A stretch of 63,952 nt of DNA from Oribacterium sp. C9 (GTDB lineage: Bacteria > Bacillota > Clostridia > Lachnospirales > Lachnospiraceae): assembly GCF_002007235.1 (NCBI RefSeq), contig NZ_MUHW01000024.1:1-63952 (forward strand), read 5' to 3'. The notes below the pieces were generated by a model. The model was not told the origin of the DNA and made no database searches. It saw nothing but the letters and a program-made list of their open reading frames with translations. The first letter of the stretch is position 1; each line of letters starts with the position of its first letter. Of this stretch, positions 25,064 through 33,220 are shown in pieces. The translations under genes were made by a program, and so were the position numbers.

Positions 25064-27139
25064 ATGGATAACAAAACAGTTTCAAGACGAAGCTTTGTGA
25101 AGGGTATAGGTGCAGGACTTGCGGCACTGACATTTGCAGGCATATATGGCTGCGGACGCAGTACCGAGGTGCCGGAGGCAACAACAGGAGCAGGAACAAA
25201 GGCAGCGGAAACACTGGCAGCGGAAACAACTGCCGCTCAGACAGAGCTTGCGAAGGAAGCTCTCAATGCTGCGACGAAGACATTGACATACACACCGGGA
25301 ACTTATTCCGCATCCGCAAGAGGCATGGCAAGTGATGTCAAGGTAACAATGAGCTTTGATGAAAAGAGCATCACAGATATAAAGATCGATGTTTCAGGTG
25401 AGACACAGAATATCGGTGCCGCCATCGGCGATGAGATGTCAAAGAAGGTTCTGGATGCACAGGGCGCAGAGATAGATGCAGTTTCAGGCGCAACTGTTAC
25501 AAGCGATGCCATTAAGACTGCAGTTCTCGACTGTATGTCACAGGCTTCGGGACAGGAGATAACTCTCGAAGAGGTTGCGGCAGAAACAGCTTCTGACTGG
25601 CTGGGAGAGGCTCCTGAAGTTTCAGAGAGCGATATAAAGGAGACTGTTGACTGTGAGGTTCTGGTAGTTGGTGCCGGCTCATCAGGTCTTTTTGCGGCTG
25701 CCGCAGCGGCTGAAAAGGGTGCAAAGACCATCCTTATAGAAAAGTTCGATCATGACAAGGCCTCCGGAATACGTGACACCCTTGCTGCCTGCGATTCAAC
25801 TGAGCAGAAAGAGGATGGGCATAATGTTGACAAGAACGAAGCTATCAAATACATCTGTGACTGGAGCCAGGGCTATGCGAAGCGCAGTATCGTAAAGGTT
25901 TGGGCAGACCGTTCCGGTGAGACCATGGACTGGTACAAGGATGTTCTCAAGCAGGGCGGCATGGAATTCCGTCACGAATTTGATAACGACGAGCTGAAGC
26001 AGAACTATCAGGGACTTGAGGTTGGTCACAGTGTTCAGTACGACGAGACCTATTATGAGCAGCAGACCATGGATAAGGTTCTTGAATATGCTGAGGCAAA
26101 GGGACTTGAGACCCATTATGAGGTCACTATGATAAAGCTTGAAAAGAACGATGCCGGCAGAGTGACTGGTCTTATCGCTACTGATAAGGACGGAAACTAT
26201 GTGCGTTACAATGCTTCAAAGGGCGTCATCATCGCAACCGGCGGATACAGTGCAGACGAGGATATGCTTAGACAGCTTCAGCCATGGACTCTTGAGCAGA
26301 CCTCTGTGAACTATTCAAAGGCAGGAGCAAAGGGCAGCGGAATCAGAGCATGTCTCTGGGCAGGTGCTGTGATGGATACCACTCACACATCTATGATATT
26401 TGAGCGCGGTGCTGTTAAGCCTGATGAAAAAGGAAAGCTTGGTGAGCCGACCCGTGGTACACTTTTCTGGATGGGTTCACAGCCGTTCCTCAAGGTGAAT
26501 CTCAACGGTGAGCGTTTCATGAACGAGTCACAGCCCTATGATTACATCCTACATCAGGCATCAAAGGAGCCGTTCCATACCTATTGTGAGATCTGGGACA
26601 GCAAATATCCTGAGGACTGTAAGAGATTCGAGACCCACGGCTGCAGCAGACTTTACCCTCATGCCAACGGCACAGATTCTGTTTTCACCATGGAGATGGT
26701 TCAGGGGATGAATCAGGGTCTTGAGGCTGACGGATATATCGTAAAGGCTGATACTGTTGAGGAGCTTGCTGAAAAGCTCGGACTTCCGGTAGATAAGTTC
26801 AAGGCAACTGTAGACCGTTACAATGAGCTTTACAAGAAGGGAGAGGATGAGGATTTCGGAAAAGAAGGATTCAGACTTTCATCCCTTACAGAGGCTCCAT
26901 TCTATGGTGTTCGTCAGGCCGGAGGATATCTTCTCTGTACAATGGATGGAATCATGGTAGATGAGGAAATGCATGCTCTCAGTACAGAGTTTAAGCCTAT
27001 CGAGGGTCTCTTCGTAGTCGGAAACGATGCCGGCGGATACTACAACGGCAGCTATCCGAACCTTCTTTCAGGAACTCAGGCAGGCCGTATTGCAACCTTC
27101 GGAAGACTCGCAGGACAGCTTGCAGCTGAAGGGAAATAA
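25064..27139 (+). CDS. Tat-exported FMN-binding/FAD-dependent reductase (fumarate/urocanate reductase family), second type
   Basis: A 691-residue secreted flavoprotein. The N-terminus has a twin-arginine motif (SRRSFVKG, R8-R9) and a lipobox-like IYGC with C30, so it is exported folded and probably lipid-anchored. The FMN-binding domain (about 75-160) has the flavinylation motif DAVSGAT with T144. The FAD domain starts VLVVGAGSSGLFAAAA (about 198). It lacks the HGGNRLGGNA ending of the 7.1-kb protein and instead has NDAGGYYNGSYPNLLSGTQAGR, so the active site and substrate differ. GGAGG precedes the ATG. It is predicted to be activated by the divergent LysR. The electron donor pathway is not encoded here. 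Confidence 0.87.
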   Translation: MDNKTVSRRSFVKGIGAGLAALTFAGIYGCGRSTEVPEATTGAGTKAAETLAAETTAAQTELAKEALNAATKTLTYTPGTYSASARGMASDVKVTMSFDEKSITDIKIDVSGETQNIGAAIGDEMSKKVLDAQGAEIDAVSGATVTSDAIKTAVLDCMSQASGQEITLEEVAAETASDWLGEAPEVSESDIKETVDCEVLVVGAGSSGLFAAAAAAEKGAKTILIEKFDHDKASGIRDTLAACDSTEQKEDGHNVDKNEAIKYICDWSQGYAKRSIVKVWADRSGETMDWYKDVLKQGGMEFRHEFDNDELKQNYQGLEVGHSVQYDETYYEQQTMDKVLEYAEAKGLETHYEVTMIKLEKNDAGRVTGLIATDKDGNYVRYNASKGVIIATGGYSADEDMLRQLQPWTLEQTSVNYSKAGAKGSGIRACLWAGAVMDTTHTSMIFERGAVKPDEKGKLGEPTRGTLFWMGSQPFLKVNLNGERFMNESQPYDYILHQASKEPFHTYCEIWDSKYPEDCKRFETHGCSRLYPHANGTDSVFTMEMVQGMNQGLEADGYIVKADTVEELAEKLGLPVDKFKATVDRYNELYKKGEDEDFGKEGFRLSSLTEAPFYGVRQAGGYLLCTMDGIMVDEEMHALSTEFKPIEGLFVVGNDAGGYYNGSYPNLLSGTQAGRIATFGRLAGQLAAEGK

Positions 27140-27151
27140 GTAACTAAAGAA

Positions 27152-27201
27152 AAGAAGCATGAATAACGAGCCTCAAGCTCATTACTCATGCTTCTTTTTT
27201 T
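27152..27201. terminator. Bidirectional intrinsic terminator
   Basis: AAGAAGCATGA-TAA-GAGC pairs with GCTC-TTA-TCATGCTTCTT, then seven T. It separates flavin reductase 2 from the convergent antiterminator gene, overlapping the latter's stop. Confidence 0.88.
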
Positions 27202-28027
27202 ATTCCGCATCTATGACTCTCGCTATATGCATGGCGAGGTAGCCGATCTCTGCGTCCTGATAATCTTTTCTGAGAAGACGGCTCATCTGATTACAGATAT
27301 CCTCCGAAAGACGGAAAATATCCGGATATTTCACCGACATGTAGTCATTGAGATTCATCTTGAGAGGTTCTCCGGTCTCTATACGGGTGACCATATAACG
27401 AATATGATTCATCATACGATTGTAGCCGAGAGAAGTTACCTCGATCTTCTGACCTGTCTTTTCCTCGATGTAGGAAATACAGTTTCTGACTATCTGAGCA
27501 GTCTGAAGAGACTGAGCCACGTTTTCACTGACGATGGCAGAGTGCACATGCAATGCGATGAAACCGACTTCATCATCATTTATGGAAAGTCCCGTCCTTT
27601 GCTGAAGTATAGGTACAACCGTCTCAGCCACCTGATATTCCATGTGGAAGAGAAGACGAATGTCATCCTTAAGAGGATTCCTTATGGTCTCATCACGCTT
27701 TAAGCGTTGTATGGCAAAAGCCAGATGATCTGCCATGGGGAAAACGATATTTCGGTCTACTTTTCCGAAAACCTTCTCAGCCTCATCCAGAACTGCATCG
27801 GAGATCTCAAGGCATACAGGATCTACTTCGTTAATTATATTCATGGCATTGCCGCGTTCTGTGGATTTTTCCAGTGAATACACCGAAGCGTCCTCCGGAA
27901 CATCTAACAATTCGGATATCTTTGCACCGAAGCCGATACCCTTGTGGAGCACCAGATAGGTTTTCAATTCATCATTATCCAAAGCAAGAATGGCATTATG
28001 ATTTAATACTTTTCGAACACGATACAT
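27200..28027 (-). CDS. BglG/LicT/GlcT-family transcriptional antiterminator
   Basis: A 275-residue RNA-binding antiterminator: N-terminal CAT domain (about 1-55) followed by two PRD regulatory domains. Each PRD keeps its paired His: ADHLAFAI and ALHVHSA in PRD1, MNHIRYMV and AMHIARV in PRD2. These are phosphorylated by PTS proteins and set its activity. When active it binds an RAT hairpin and blocks an overlapping terminator. The adjacent PTS enzyme II leader at 30.4-30.6 kb has both an RAT-like sequence and tandem terminators. Its own mRNA probably starts from or reads through the ptsG unit 155 bp upstream. AGGAG precedes the ATG. Confidence 0.9.
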   Translation of the reverse strand: MYRVRKVLNHNAILALDNDELKTYLVLHKGIGFGAKISELLDVPEDASVYSLEKSTERGNAMNIINEVDPVCLEISDAVLDEAEKVFGKVDRNIVFPMADHLAFAIQRLKRDETIRNPLKDDIRLLFHMEYQVAETVVPILQQRTGLSINDDEVGFIALHVHSAIVSENVAQSLQTAQIVRNCISYIEEKTGQKIEVTSLGYNRMMNHIRYMVTRIETGEPLKMNLNDYMSVKYPDIFRLSEDICNQMSRLLRKDYQDAEIGYLAMHIARVIDAE

Positions 28028-28061
28028 TTTCCATAACTCCTGTAGTAAACCGAGCTGTAAA

Positions 28062-28134
28062 ACTGCTCGATTTCACGTTGACCTTCAGATGTCCGCTCGT
28101 GCAGGCACGACGGCCGCATGAAGGCCTTATCACG
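28062..28134 (-). repeat. Structured repeat element, copy 3
   Basis: On the minus strand, directly after the ptsG terminator: CGTG-ATAA, P2 GGCCTTCA (28126-28119) with TGAAGGTC (28087-28080), and P3 TCGTGC with GCACGA (28110-28097), then AAATCGAGCAG. P2 and P3 differ in sequence from copies 1 and 2 but remain paired; P1 keeps only three pairs. Confidence 0.72.
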
Positions 28135-28165
28135 AAAATACCCCTCCCGTTCTGCGGAAGGGGTA
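28135..28165 (-). terminator. Intrinsic terminator of the ptsG unit
   Basis: On the minus strand ACCCCT-T-CCG pairs with CGG-G-AGGGGT around CAGAA, followed by ATTTT. Confidence 0.75.
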
Positions 28166-28182
28166 GAGTAATTATATTCTCA

Positions 28183-30348
28183 TTATGCGATGATGTCGAC
28201 TGCAATCAGATCCTCACCGGCAGAAACATTACCGGTCTTCAGAAGTCTGATGTTCATGCTGTCATCAAGATCGGTACAAAGAACAGGAGAAGCGATTGAT
28301 GGAGCGTTCTTACGGATGTAATCGAGATCCATCTTAAGAAGAGGCTGACCCTTCTTAACCTTCTGACCATTCTCAACAAGGACGGTGAAGCCTTTTCCAT
28401 CAAGCTTTACAGTATCGATACCCATGTGGAAGAGCATACTGATTCCTGTTTCTGTTTCGAAACCGATGGCATGCTTTGTATCGAAAACGAATGAGATCTC
28501 ACCATCACATGGTGCATAAAGTGTAGAATCCGCAGGGATCATACATGTACCGTTACCCATCATGGCACTTGCAAATGCCTCATCCGGTGTCTCTGAAAGA
28601 GCCTTAGCCTCACCGTTAAGAGGACTTCCGATGATGATGGTACGCTTAACCTTCTTATCAGTATTGTTTTCGATAACAGTTGGCTGAGCCTCATCCACAA
28701 CTTCCTCGCTATGATACTCAGTAGAAGGCTGAGTCTCGAGATAATCCTCAAGGTTTGACTTGACTACAGTAACAGAAGGTCCGTAGATAACCTGTACGGC
28801 AGTTCCCTTGTGAACAACACCTGTTGCACCGGATGCCTTGAGCATGGCATCATTAACAAGCTCTGATTTCTTAACATTGACACGAAGACGTGTAGCACAA
28901 CAGTCAACGTCTGCGATGTTAGCCTTTCCGCCGAGACCCTTCATGATGAGGTCGCTCTTTTCGTCTGCAACGGCTACAGCAGCGTCTGCGTTGTCTCCGT
29001 TCTTCTTTGCAAGATAGTCTGCCTTTCTGTAGAGGCGTGTTTCCTGGTCATCATCCTCACGACCCGGTGTCTTGAGATCGAACTTCTTGATAAGGAATGT
29101 GAATGTGCAGTAGTAAAGCAGGAAGTATACGATACCTACAGGTACGATGAGCATCCAGCTTGTCTTTTCGTTACCCTGAAGGATACCGAAGAAGAAGAGG
29201 TCAAGGATTCCGCCTGAGAATGTAAGACCAACTGCGATATTCAGCATATGTGCGATCATATATGCTGAACCTGCAAGAACTACCTGTACTACGAAAAGCA
29301 TTGGTGCAACGAAAAGGAAAGAGAACTCGATAGGCTCTGTGATTCCTGTAAACATTGACGCAAGAGCGGCTGAGAGAAGAAGACCTGCGGCCTGCTTACG
29401 CTTCTCAGTCTTTGCGCAGCGAACCATGGCAAGGGCTGCACCCGGAAGACCAAAGATCATGAAAATAAACTCTCCGGAGAAATATCTGGTAGCATCTGAG
29501 CTGAAGTGTGCAACATTCTGAGAATCAGCAAGCTGTGCAAAGAAAATGTTCTGTCCACCCTGGATGAGCTTTCCCGCAACATCCATCTGTCCGCCGACTG
29601 CTGTCTGCCAGAATGGCATGTAGAATACGTGGTGAAGACCGAATGGAATAAGTGCACGCTTGATAAGTCCGAAGATAAGTGTTCCGACATATCCGCTTCC
29701 TGTTACGAGACCTCCGAGAGCGAAGATTCCCTTCTGAACGAATGGCCAGAGATAGAAGCTTAAGATTCCTACACCGATGTATGCAAATGTGGAAACGATA
29801 GGAACGAAGCGTGATCCACCGAAGAATGAAATAGCGGAAGGAAGCTCGATCTTATAGAATCTGTTGTGGAGAGCAGCAACACCAAGTCCTACGATGATAC
29901 CTCCGAACACACCCATCTGAAGTGTGTTGATACCAACGATGTTTGTTACTGTACCTTCGAGTACGCCCTCTGCAACGGCACCGTCAACAACCATACCTGT
30001 GATGTTGAGCATTGCTTCGATGGTGATGTTCATAACGAAGTAAGCTATCATAGCTGCAAGAGCTGCTACTTCCTTTTCCTTCTTTGCCATACCGATGGCA
30101 ACACCCACCGCAAAAATGAGCGGAAGGTTACTGAAGATAGCACTTCCAACAGAATTCATGATGTTGAGAAGTGAGTTAATGGCTGTACCATTTCCGAGAA
30201 TTGCTTCCATATGATATGTAGCAATAGTGGTCGGGTTAGTGAAGCTGCTTCCGAGTCCCAGTAAAAGTCCGGCAACCGGAAGCATAGCGATAGGAAGCAT
30301 GAAGCTGCGTCCTACACGCTGTAAAACTGAAAAAATCTTGTCTTTCAT
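28183..30348 (-). CDS. ptsG: PTS enzyme IICBA, glucose family
   Basis: A 721-residue phosphotransferase that imports and phosphorylates a hexose at the membrane. Domains in order: EIIC with about ten membrane segments (about 1-420, including TGITEPIEFSFLFVAP and the FDLKTPGRE linker), EIIB (about 470-545) with the phosphocysteine in DVDCCATRLRV, and EIIA (about 585-721) with the phospho-His in LFHMGIDTV and its partner in KHAIGFETE. Glucose is the likeliest sugar; N-acetylglucosamine is an alternative. The ATG at 30348 has AGGAGG; an in-frame ATG at 30378 does not. Control is by an RAT/terminator leader and the downstream antiterminator. Confidence 0.85.
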   Translation of the reverse strand: MKDKIFSVLQRVGRSFMLPIAMLPVAGLLLGLGSSFTNPTTIATYHMEAILGNGTAINSLLNIMNSVGSAIFSNLPLIFAVGVAIGMAKKEKEVAALAAMIAYFVMNITIEAMLNITGMVVDGAVAEGVLEGTVTNIVGINTLQMGVFGGIIVGLGVAALHNRFYKIELPSAISFFGGSRFVPIVSTFAYIGVGILSFYLWPFVQKGIFALGGLVTGSGYVGTLIFGLIKRALIPFGLHHVFYMPFWQTAVGGQMDVAGKLIQGGQNIFFAQLADSQNVAHFSSDATRYFSGEFIFMIFGLPGAALAMVRCAKTEKRKQAAGLLLSAALASMFTGITEPIEFSFLFVAPMLFVVQVVLAGSAYMIAHMLNIAVGLTFSGGILDLFFFGILQGNEKTSWMLIVPVGIVYFLLYYCTFTFLIKKFDLKTPGREDDDQETRLYRKADYLAKKNGDNADAAVAVADEKSDLIMKGLGGKANIADVDCCATRLRVNVKKSELVNDAMLKASGATGVVHKGTAVQVIYGPSVTVVKSNLEDYLETQPSTEYHSEEVVDEAQPTVIENNTDKKVKRTIIIGSPLNGEAKALSETPDEAFASAMMGNGTCMIPADSTLYAPCDGEISFVFDTKHAIGFETETGISMLFHMGIDTVKLDGKGFTVLVENGQKVKKGQPLLKMDLDYIRKNAPSIASPVLCTDLDDSMNIRLLKTGNVSAGEDLIAVDIIA

Positions 30349-30366
30349 AATTCCTCCTAATATTTT

Positions 30367-30395
30367 CTGTTCAGGCATCTCTTGTACATAAAACT
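30367..30395 (-). repeat. Arm B of a long inverted repeat, just upstream of the ptsG start
   Basis: Complementary to 30517-30547 over about 24 of 29 positions (blocks CTGTTC, AGGCAT and TGTACATAAAACT). It lies between the tandem terminators and the ribosome binding site. Confidence 0.7.
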
Positions 30396-30443
30396 GTTTC
30401 AGAGTGATTGGTTATACAGCCCGTCTTTGTTCTCAATGAAATA

Positions 30444-30480
30444 GAGAAAACAGAAAAACCTCTGCGGTATACGCAGAGGT
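30444..30480 (-). terminator. ptsG leader terminator 2
   Basis: Perfect 9-bp stem ACCTCTGCG / CGCAGAGGT with a 5-nt loop, followed on the minus strand by TTTTTCTGTTTTCTC. It is in tandem with terminator 1. Confidence 0.85.
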
Positions 30481-30482
30481 AT

Positions 30483-30532
30483 AAAAAAACAGACACTCCA
30501 CCACATAAACCGAAATAGTTTTATGTACAGTG
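30483..30532 (-). terminator. ptsG leader terminator 1, overlapping the RAT
   Basis: On the minus strand CACT-ACATAAA pairs with TTTATGT-AGTG, followed by TCTGTTTTTTT. Its 5' arm begins inside the RAT 3' half, so the two structures should exclude each other. Confidence 0.75.
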
Positions 30533-30556
30533 AATGCCTGCGAACAGTAACATACT
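30532..30556 (-). promoter_or_regulatory. Ribonucleic antiterminator (RAT) in the ptsG leader
   Basis: Minus-strand TATGTTACTG-TTCG-CAGGCATTC closely follows the known sac/lic/pts RAT pattern (TTGTTACTG...CAGGCAAAAC). It is the expected binding site for the adjacent BglG-type protein. Confidence 0.75.
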
Positions 30557-30557
30557 G

Positions 30558-30601
30558 AATTTAACGTCGTTAAATTTATCACACAGCTATATGTCTGTCA
30601 A
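30558..30601 (-). promoter_or_regulatory. ptsG promoter with a 19-bp palindrome over the -10
   Basis: Minus strand: -35 TTGACA (30601-30596), N17, -10 TAAATT (30578-30573). AATTTAACG-T-CGTTAAATT (30558-30576) is a perfect palindrome covering the -10, a likely repressor site. Nothing further was seen in 30602-30866 apart from AT-rich spacer. Confidence 0.7.
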
Positions 30602-30866
30602 CAGTTGATTTTAAAATTCTTTTATAAATATATTTCAAATTATTTATAAATCTAAAGTGGTTTGCGGCTTATATTTTATAGCTTTTTTTAAAGCTTACAA
30701 ATTCCGAAATTTATAAAGTCAATGCAGGTACTCATATAGCACGGTCAAACCCCATGTGCTACTATGACCTTGGTGTAATGAGCATATGATAAATGTCATA
30801 GATGTATCTATCACTTTGGTGTTCTCACCGATATAGGAAAAACATGTAAATAATATGGAGAGATTT

Positions 30867-31949
30867 ATGAAATTACGTAATATCATTATAAGCAGTCTGT
30901 TAGTCGGAACTGTAGTCCTCGGCAGTTGTGGAAAAAAGTCAGAGGAAGCAGCATCTCAGACAGAATCAACCGAAGTAAAGACAGTGACTATTACGCTTTC
31001 GGGAGAAGAGGATAAAATCAGCAGCACAGAAGCTGCGCCCGGAAGCATTGGCACCGGAGAAGAAAGCGGAGCCGGGACATCAGCTCCTGGTAACACCGAT
31101 ACAAATGAATCTTCGACAACTTCGGAAGATGCTTCACAGAAAAAAGAAACTTCAGAAGATTCAAAATCCGGGGATATATGGTCTTCAAAGGACAGGGATG
31201 TGATCTTTTCCCACGATTTCACCGATGACATCAAAAAGGATATCTCTGATGCTTCTGCTTCTTCATCATCACTGACGGATGAACTTTCGCGAGTTGAGAA
31301 GGTCACAGAAAAATACGAGGATCTCTTTAAAATCGGTGAAGCACAGCTGGAGCTCAATATGGCATCAGGCTACACATATATGATTTGGGATGAAGAACTA
31401 AACAGCCTCTGGAAACGATTCTCAAGTTCAGCAGATGCTGCCACCAAGGAAAGGGTACTCAGGGATGAGCGAAACTGGATAGCCATGAAGGAAGAGGTCA
31501 TGATAGAAAACATAGGTCGTCGTGAGGACAGCGGCAGTATCTATCCTATGCTTGAGAATTCATTCCTTCAGAATATAACAAGAAACAGATGTGATATTCT
31601 CGCTTCGGAGCTTGCTAAAATAACTGGTGAATCCTTCACTTTGCCGGAGAGAGACATTTACGGTACATATGTTGATAATCAGGGCACCGGTGATGTATAC
31701 AGCTCTCTTGTTTTGAGAAAGGGCTGGGAGAATGAGGATGAGGCAGTTATCTCTCTTTACAGAGTCGGAGAGACCTCAGGAACTTTCACCGACAAAGGAA
31801 ACGGCGAGCTTTCATATGAATCAAACGATGGAAATGTCAAAGGTATCATTCGGATAAACGGATGGAAGGGTGCAGACTTTGAAGTAACCGAAGCAAAGGA
31901 CAGTGCTCTTTCAGCAGGAGACAAGTTCGACTTCGGATTTGTTTTCTGA
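30867..31949 (+). CDS. Lipoprotein with LprI-like (DUF1311) domain
   Basis: A 360-residue cell-surface lipoprotein. The signal peptide ends in VLGSC, followed by a ~100-residue Ser/Thr/Glu/Gly-rich linker. A DUF1311/LprI-like helical domain spans about 155-255 (ERVLRDERNWIAMKEEV is its core), and the last ~85 residues form a beta-rich domain (DIYGTYVDNQGTGDVY). LprI of mycobacteria inhibits lysozyme; most relatives are uncharacterised. I start at the ATG at 30867, with GGAGAG upstream; the ATG at 30855 overlaps that site. It is monocistronic. Function in this organism is unknown. Confidence 0.72.
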   Translation: MKLRNIIISSLLVGTVVLGSCGKKSEEAASQTESTEVKTVTITLSGEEDKISSTEAAPGSIGTGEESGAGTSAPGNTDTNESSTTSEDASQKKETSEDSKSGDIWSSKDRDVIFSHDFTDDIKKDISDASASSSSLTDELSRVEKVTEKYEDLFKIGEAQLELNMASGYTYMIWDEELNSLWKRFSSSADAATKERVLRDERNWIAMKEEVMIENIGRREDSGSIYPMLENSFLQNITRNRCDILASELAKITGESFTLPERDIYGTYVDNQGTGDVYSSLVLRKGWENEDEAVISLYRVGETSGTFTDKGNGELSYESNDGNVKGIIRINGWKGADFEVTEAKDSALSAGDKFDFGFVF

Positions 31950-32045
31950 TACAGTCTATAAACATTATGACCTGTATTTTGTAGAAATATAGCCAGGTTT
32001 TCACTGATAAAACCGGTCTGCAACAGAAAAAAGAAAGGGAAAATC

Positions 32046-32435
32046 ATGACAGGAAATGAGATAATTGATTACTATAACCGCAGTCGTTTCGTAGAACGCT
32101 GTGGTATCGAATTTGAAGAGAATCTGAGGGACGGTTCCATAACATCAAATGTGGAGGTCATGCCATATCATATGAATGGAAGCGGACATCTTCATGGTGG
32201 AATGCTTTTTACCATTGCGGATTCAACAGGGGGTGCCAATGCCAGAAGATATGCAGATCATGTAACAACTCTGGACAGTGATTTCCATTTTCTCACCAGC
32301 AAGACCACAAGATATCTTTATGGTTCGGCAGAGCTTATAAGGAACGGAGGAAAAGTCATAGTACTCAGGGTTTTTGTTAAGGATGACAACGGAGAGATCT
32401 TTGCAGAAGGAACCTTCACATATTATAAGCTTTGA
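32046..32435 (+). CDS. PaaI-type hotdog-fold thioesterase
   Basis: A 129-residue single hotdog domain. The HLHGGMLFTIADSTGG motif (about 50-65) is the PaaI/4HBT active-site loop and helix. Family members hydrolyse acyl-CoA or aryl-CoA thioesters and work as tetramers in the cytosol. AGAAAGGGAAA precedes the ATG. It lies 43 bp before a YbaK-like gene and may be co-transcribed, though no functional link is evident. Acyl substrate unknown. Confidence 0.8.
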   Translation: MTGNEIIDYYNRSRFVERCGIEFEENLRDGSITSNVEVMPYHMNGSGHLHGGMLFTIADSTGGANARRYADHVTTLDSDFHFLTSKTTRYLYGSAELIRNGGKVIVLRVFVKDDNGEIFAEGTFTYYKL

Positions 32436-32478
32436 TATATTACCGTATTAAAAATCATAATCAAGGAGTAGAATCAAC

Positions 32479-33024
32479 ATGGAAATATTTGACGGAAGAC
32501 CCGAATCAGTGGAAGGAAGACTTCCGAGAGAAGTCCGGGTATATGACTTTCTGGATGAGCTCGGAATAGAGTATAAGCGTGTGGACCACGAAGTCGCCAA
32601 CACCATGGAGGCCTGCGAGGCCATCGACAAGGTGCTGGAAACCCTTATGTGCAAGAATCTGTTTCTCTGCAACAGACAGAAGACAAAATTCTATCTTCTC
32701 ATGATGCCGGGAGACAAGAAATTCAAGACCAAAGAACTTTCCAGTCAAATAAATTCTTCGCGCCTTTCCTTTGCGGATGCTGATGATATGCTGAAGTATC
32801 TCGATATCGAACCAGGTGCCGTAAGCGTCATGGGTCTCATGAATGACAAGGAGCATACCGTACAGCTTCTTGTGGATGAGGATGTAAAGAAGGGCGAATA
32901 TCTCGGATGCCACCCTTGCGTTTGTACTTCCAGCATGAAGATAAAGACAAAGGACATCTTCGAAAAGTTTCTTCCTGCTGTGGGACATGAGCCTGAGACC
33001 GTGCATCTCGTAGGAGAAGACTAA
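32479..33024 (+). CDS. Ala-tRNA(Pro) deacylase-like protein (YbaK/ProX family)
   Basis: A 181-residue free-standing editing domain. The motif GCHPCVCTSSMKIKTKDI resembles the HPCxNTSSLxI signature of ProX/PrdX proteins, which remove Ala mischarged onto tRNA-Pro; YbaK relatives clear Cys-tRNA(Pro). The conserved Lys lies in the LFLCNRQKTKFYLL strand. AAGGAG precedes the ATG. A terminator follows. The neighbourhood is sulfur-amino-acid transport, which would suit Cys editing, but the sequence favours the ProX group. Confidence 0.82.
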   Translation: MEIFDGRPESVEGRLPREVRVYDFLDELGIEYKRVDHEVANTMEACEAIDKVLETLMCKNLFLCNRQKTKFYLLMMPGDKKFKTKELSSQINSSRLSFADADDMLKYLDIEPGAVSVMGLMNDKEHTVQLLVDEDVKKGEYLGCHPCVCTSSMKIKTKDIFEKFLPAVGHEPETVHLVGED

Positions 33025-33033
33025 GGCTTGATT

Positions 33034-33081
33034 AAAAAGTGTAACTGATTCAGATCAAAATCTGTCAGCTGCACTTTTTTT
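33034..33081 (+). terminator. Intrinsic terminator
   Basis: AAAGTG...CTGA...CAGAT pairs with ATCTG...TCAG...CACTTT, then seven T. Confidence 0.8.
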
Positions 33082-33220
33082 ATTTTTAAAGATTCTTAGT
33101 TCAATAGATTTTACTTATAGCGAAACATAAAGAACGCCGATTAGACTATGGCAAATAGGGATGATACTATTTCATCAAGCTTCAAACAGCCAGAAAGTAT
33201 TAATGAAACAGGAGCATGAT

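Noticed and set aside
33082-33220. Possible SAM riboswitch or T-box upstream of metN
   Set aside because: No SAM-I core, T-box motif or terminator/antiterminator pair could be recognised in this leader.
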